A stretch of DNA of 32,434 bases. Source: Ilumatobacter sp. (GTDB taxonomy: Bacteria; Actinomycetota; Acidimicrobiia; Acidimicrobiales; Ilumatobacteraceae). The DNA is taken from positions 1-32,434 of the forward strand of contig NZ_JASJCS010000055.1 in NCBI RefSeq assembly GCF_030065885.1. Reading direction: 5' to 3'. Below, piece after piece: positions 31,042-32,434 of the stretch. The notes under the pieces were generated by a model. That model made no database searches, was not told the origin of the DNA, and was given only the letters and a program-made list of their open reading frames with translations. Position 1 is the stretch's first letter; each line of letters starts with the position of its first letter. Both the position numbers and the translations under genes were made by a program.

Positions 31042-32028
31042 TCAGGTGCAGAGGTGGTCGTCGAGGTACTCGGCGACCGTCTGCTGCGGCGGCAGGCCGA
31101 GCTGGTCGACGATCGCGGCGCGCTCCCAGTGCGGTTGGTACTTGGCCACGAACGTGGTGAGGGCCAACACGTTCGCGGCGGATCGAGAGAACGGCTTCGT
31201 CGCCACCCTGCCGACGTTCGCGAGCCACGCCGGCATGGACGTCGGCGTCACGTCGCGACCCAGCCGCTCCTCGAGCAGCGCGGCGACGTCGGTCCAGGTC
31301 AGCCACTCCGGGCCGCCGAACTCGATGGTCGCCCGTGCCACGTCCGGCGAGGCAACGGCAGCGGCAATACCGAACGCGACGTCGCGCGTCGTCACGAACG
31401 CTGCGCCGTGAGCGGGGCCACCGGGGGCGAGCAGCCGGCCGCGTCGCGTCACGAGATCGCCCGTCAGCCGCTGCCAGGTCTGCATGAACCCGTACGGACG
31501 GCTCGTCGTTGCGTGGGGATCCCGGTTCCGGGCGGCGAGACAGCCGCACATCACCAGCCACACATCGGTGAAGGCCGGGTTCCGCACGACGGTGTAGTCG
31601 AGCGGCGACGCGGCCAGCGCCGCTTCGATCGCTCGCTTGCCGCGCAGCTCCGGCACGTGCCGATCGCCCCAGTCGTGGGTCGGCACCGACGACTGCACGA
31701 AGCGACGTACGTCATGGCGCACGGCGGCAGCGACGAGGACGTCGGCGCCGAGCTGGTTGAGTCGACTCGGTCCGACGGTGCGTCCGCTCGGGATGATGGC
31801 GTTCGCCGTCGACACGACCGCCTCGGCGCCGCGGACCGCCCGGTCGATCGATGCCTCGTCGGTGAGGTCCCCGACGACGTAGTCGATGGGCAGATCGTCG
31901 GCACCGCTGATCCTGGCGTCGGCCGATCGGACGAGGGCGCGCACCGGTCGTCCGGTGCGCGCCACCGCCGTCGCGACCTGCGAGCCGACGTGGCCGGTCG
32001 CACCGACCACCAGCACCGGTCCGGTCAT
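31042..32028 (-). CDS. NmrA-like NAD(P)-binding protein (atypical SDR)
   Basis: A 328-residue Rossmann-fold protein. The cofactor loop GATGHVGSQVA follows the first strand (VLVVGATG), and VRALVRSADA after the second strand favours NADP(H). DYVVGDLTDEASIDRAVRG and VVSTANAIIPSG follow the atypical SDR pattern, with KRAIEAALAASPLDYTVVRN in the place of the active-site helix. The classic Tyr-x3-Lys dyad is not obvious, as usual in NmrA-like proteins, which act as redox sensors or as reductases. Length and C-terminal substrate-lid region are normal. Its ATG overlaps the carbonic anhydrase stop by four bases. Confidence 0.82.
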   Translation of the reverse strand: MTGPVLVVGATGHVGSQVATAVARTGRPVRALVRSADARISGADDLPIDYVVGDLTDEASIDRAVRGAEAVVSTANAIIPSGRTVGPSRLNQLGADVLVAAAVRHDVRRFVQSSVPTHDWGDRHVPELRGKRAIEAALAASPLDYTVVRNPAFTDVWLVMCGCLAARNRDPHATTSRPYGFMQTWQRLTGDLVTRRGRLLAPGGPAHGAAFVTTRDVAFGIAAAVASPDVARATIEFGGPEWLTWTDVAALLEERLGRDVTPTSMPAWLANVGRVATKPFSRSAANVLALTTFVAKYQPHWERAAIVDQLGLPPQQTVAEYLDDHLCT

Positions 32029-32434
32029 GCGGTCGACCGCAGGACGCGGGTGTCTTCGACCGGCTCCAGCACGCCGGTGGCGACGTCGTAGACGTACCCC
32101 GACACCCGGAGCCGCGCCGGCAGCACCGAGTCCCGGAGGCGGTCGAGGTCGCCGCGGACCGTGTCGACGGGGTCGGCGATCGCCAGGGTCGCGACCTTCT
32201 CCGGCGACGTCCCGGCCGTGGCGGCGAGGCGCTGCTGCACCCCGTGGTCACCGAAGAGCGAGGCGCCACAGCTCGTGTGGTGGATCAGCGCGACATCGAG
32301 CTCGGCCTCGTCACCGGCGAGCAGCTTGGCGAGACCGGCGACCATGCCGAGCTGCTCGATCACGGCGTCGGTGACGCGCCCACCGACGGTGCGGAACACC
32401 GACGCCTCGCCGGGGAGCAGGCCGACGATGTGAG
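32025..32434 (-). CDS. beta-class carbonic anhydrase (N-terminus outside window)
   Basis: The frame is open to the window edge, so only the last 135 residues or so are seen. HIVGLLPGEASVFRTVGG followed by RVTDAVIEQLG matches the actinobacterial beta-carbonic anhydrase region that normally reads with an RNAGG motif (here RTVGG). The zinc ligands His and Cys are in LIHHTSCGASLFG; the first Cys and the Asp-Arg pair lie in the missing part. The C-terminal segment VSGYVYDVATGVLEPV is typical. It hydrates CO2 to bicarbonate in the cytoplasm. Loss of the Asn-Ala of RNAGG is unusual, so activity needs confirmation. It heads a unit with the NmrA-like and VOC genes. Confidence 0.8.
   Translation of the reverse strand, partial: HIVGLLPGEASVFRTVGGRVTDAVIEQLGMVAGLAKLLAGDEAELDVALIHHTSCGASLFGDHGVQQRLAATAGTSPEKVATLAIADPVDTVRGDLDRLRDSVLPARLRVSGYVYDVATGVLEPVEDTRVLRSTA

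Noticed and set aside
30553..32091. A 512-codon plus-strand open frame
   Set aside because: Antisense to the VOC and NmrA-like genes, both of which are well supported.

Overview
The window is a very GC-rich stretch with tightly packed genes. Many starts are GTG, and at least nine gene pairs overlap by four bases (ATGA or GTGA). Protein content points to a high-GC actinobacterium, most likely the class Acidimicrobiia (Ilumatobacter-like): an actinobacterial-type GGPP synthase, a PccB-type carboxylase, DUF2889 and DUF2332 proteins, and a divergent PlsY. This placement is inference; there is no rRNA or marker gene here to fix it.

Left part (1-13649): after the tail of a transposase and a LysM lipoprotein comes a large carotenoid region in two blocks. 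The first block (577-3270) has two alpha/beta-hydrolase-fold genes and crtZ on the plus strand, meeting a convergent crtA-related gene. The second block (4099-13649, minus strand) reads xseA, xseB, crtE, crtI, crtB, a GNAT gene, cruF, a crtD-like desaturase and a family 2 glycosyltransferase (cruG-like). Together these would make GGPP, phytoene and lycopene, hydrate and desaturate a psi end, hydroxylate it, attach a sugar and hydroxylate a beta ring. That is the logic of a myxol-type glycosylated monocyclic xanthophyll. The one step missing is a lycopene cyclase. A PlsY-like acyltransferase gene and three short palindromic repeats lie between the two blocks.

Middle part (13721-20869): DUF454 and DUF2332 genes; rmuC; a three-gene minus-strand unit (small epsilon-like protein, calcineurin-type phosphoesterase, Tat-exported Rieske protein); a lipoprotein of the dienelactone-hydrolase type; a DUF2889 gene; and azoR. 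The last two are separated by a perfect 18-bp-arm palindrome.

Right part (20986-32434): an RDD membrane protein and an acyl-CoA carboxylase beta subunit; an orphan fused E1 alpha-beta 2-oxoacid dehydrogenase; a divergent N-carbamoyl-D-amino-acid hydrolase coupled to an unknown membrane-anchored protein; a molybdopterin oxidoreductase coupled to an HxlR regulator; and a minus-strand unit of beta-carbonic anhydrase (cut by the window edge), an NmrA-like reductase and a VOC protein. I recognised no tRNA, rRNA, riboswitch or CRISPR array, and no gene-free stretch exceeds about 300 bases. The two longest gaps, 19301-19564 and 27521-27769, hold no gene I can support; the second contains a hairpin and a palindrome described below.
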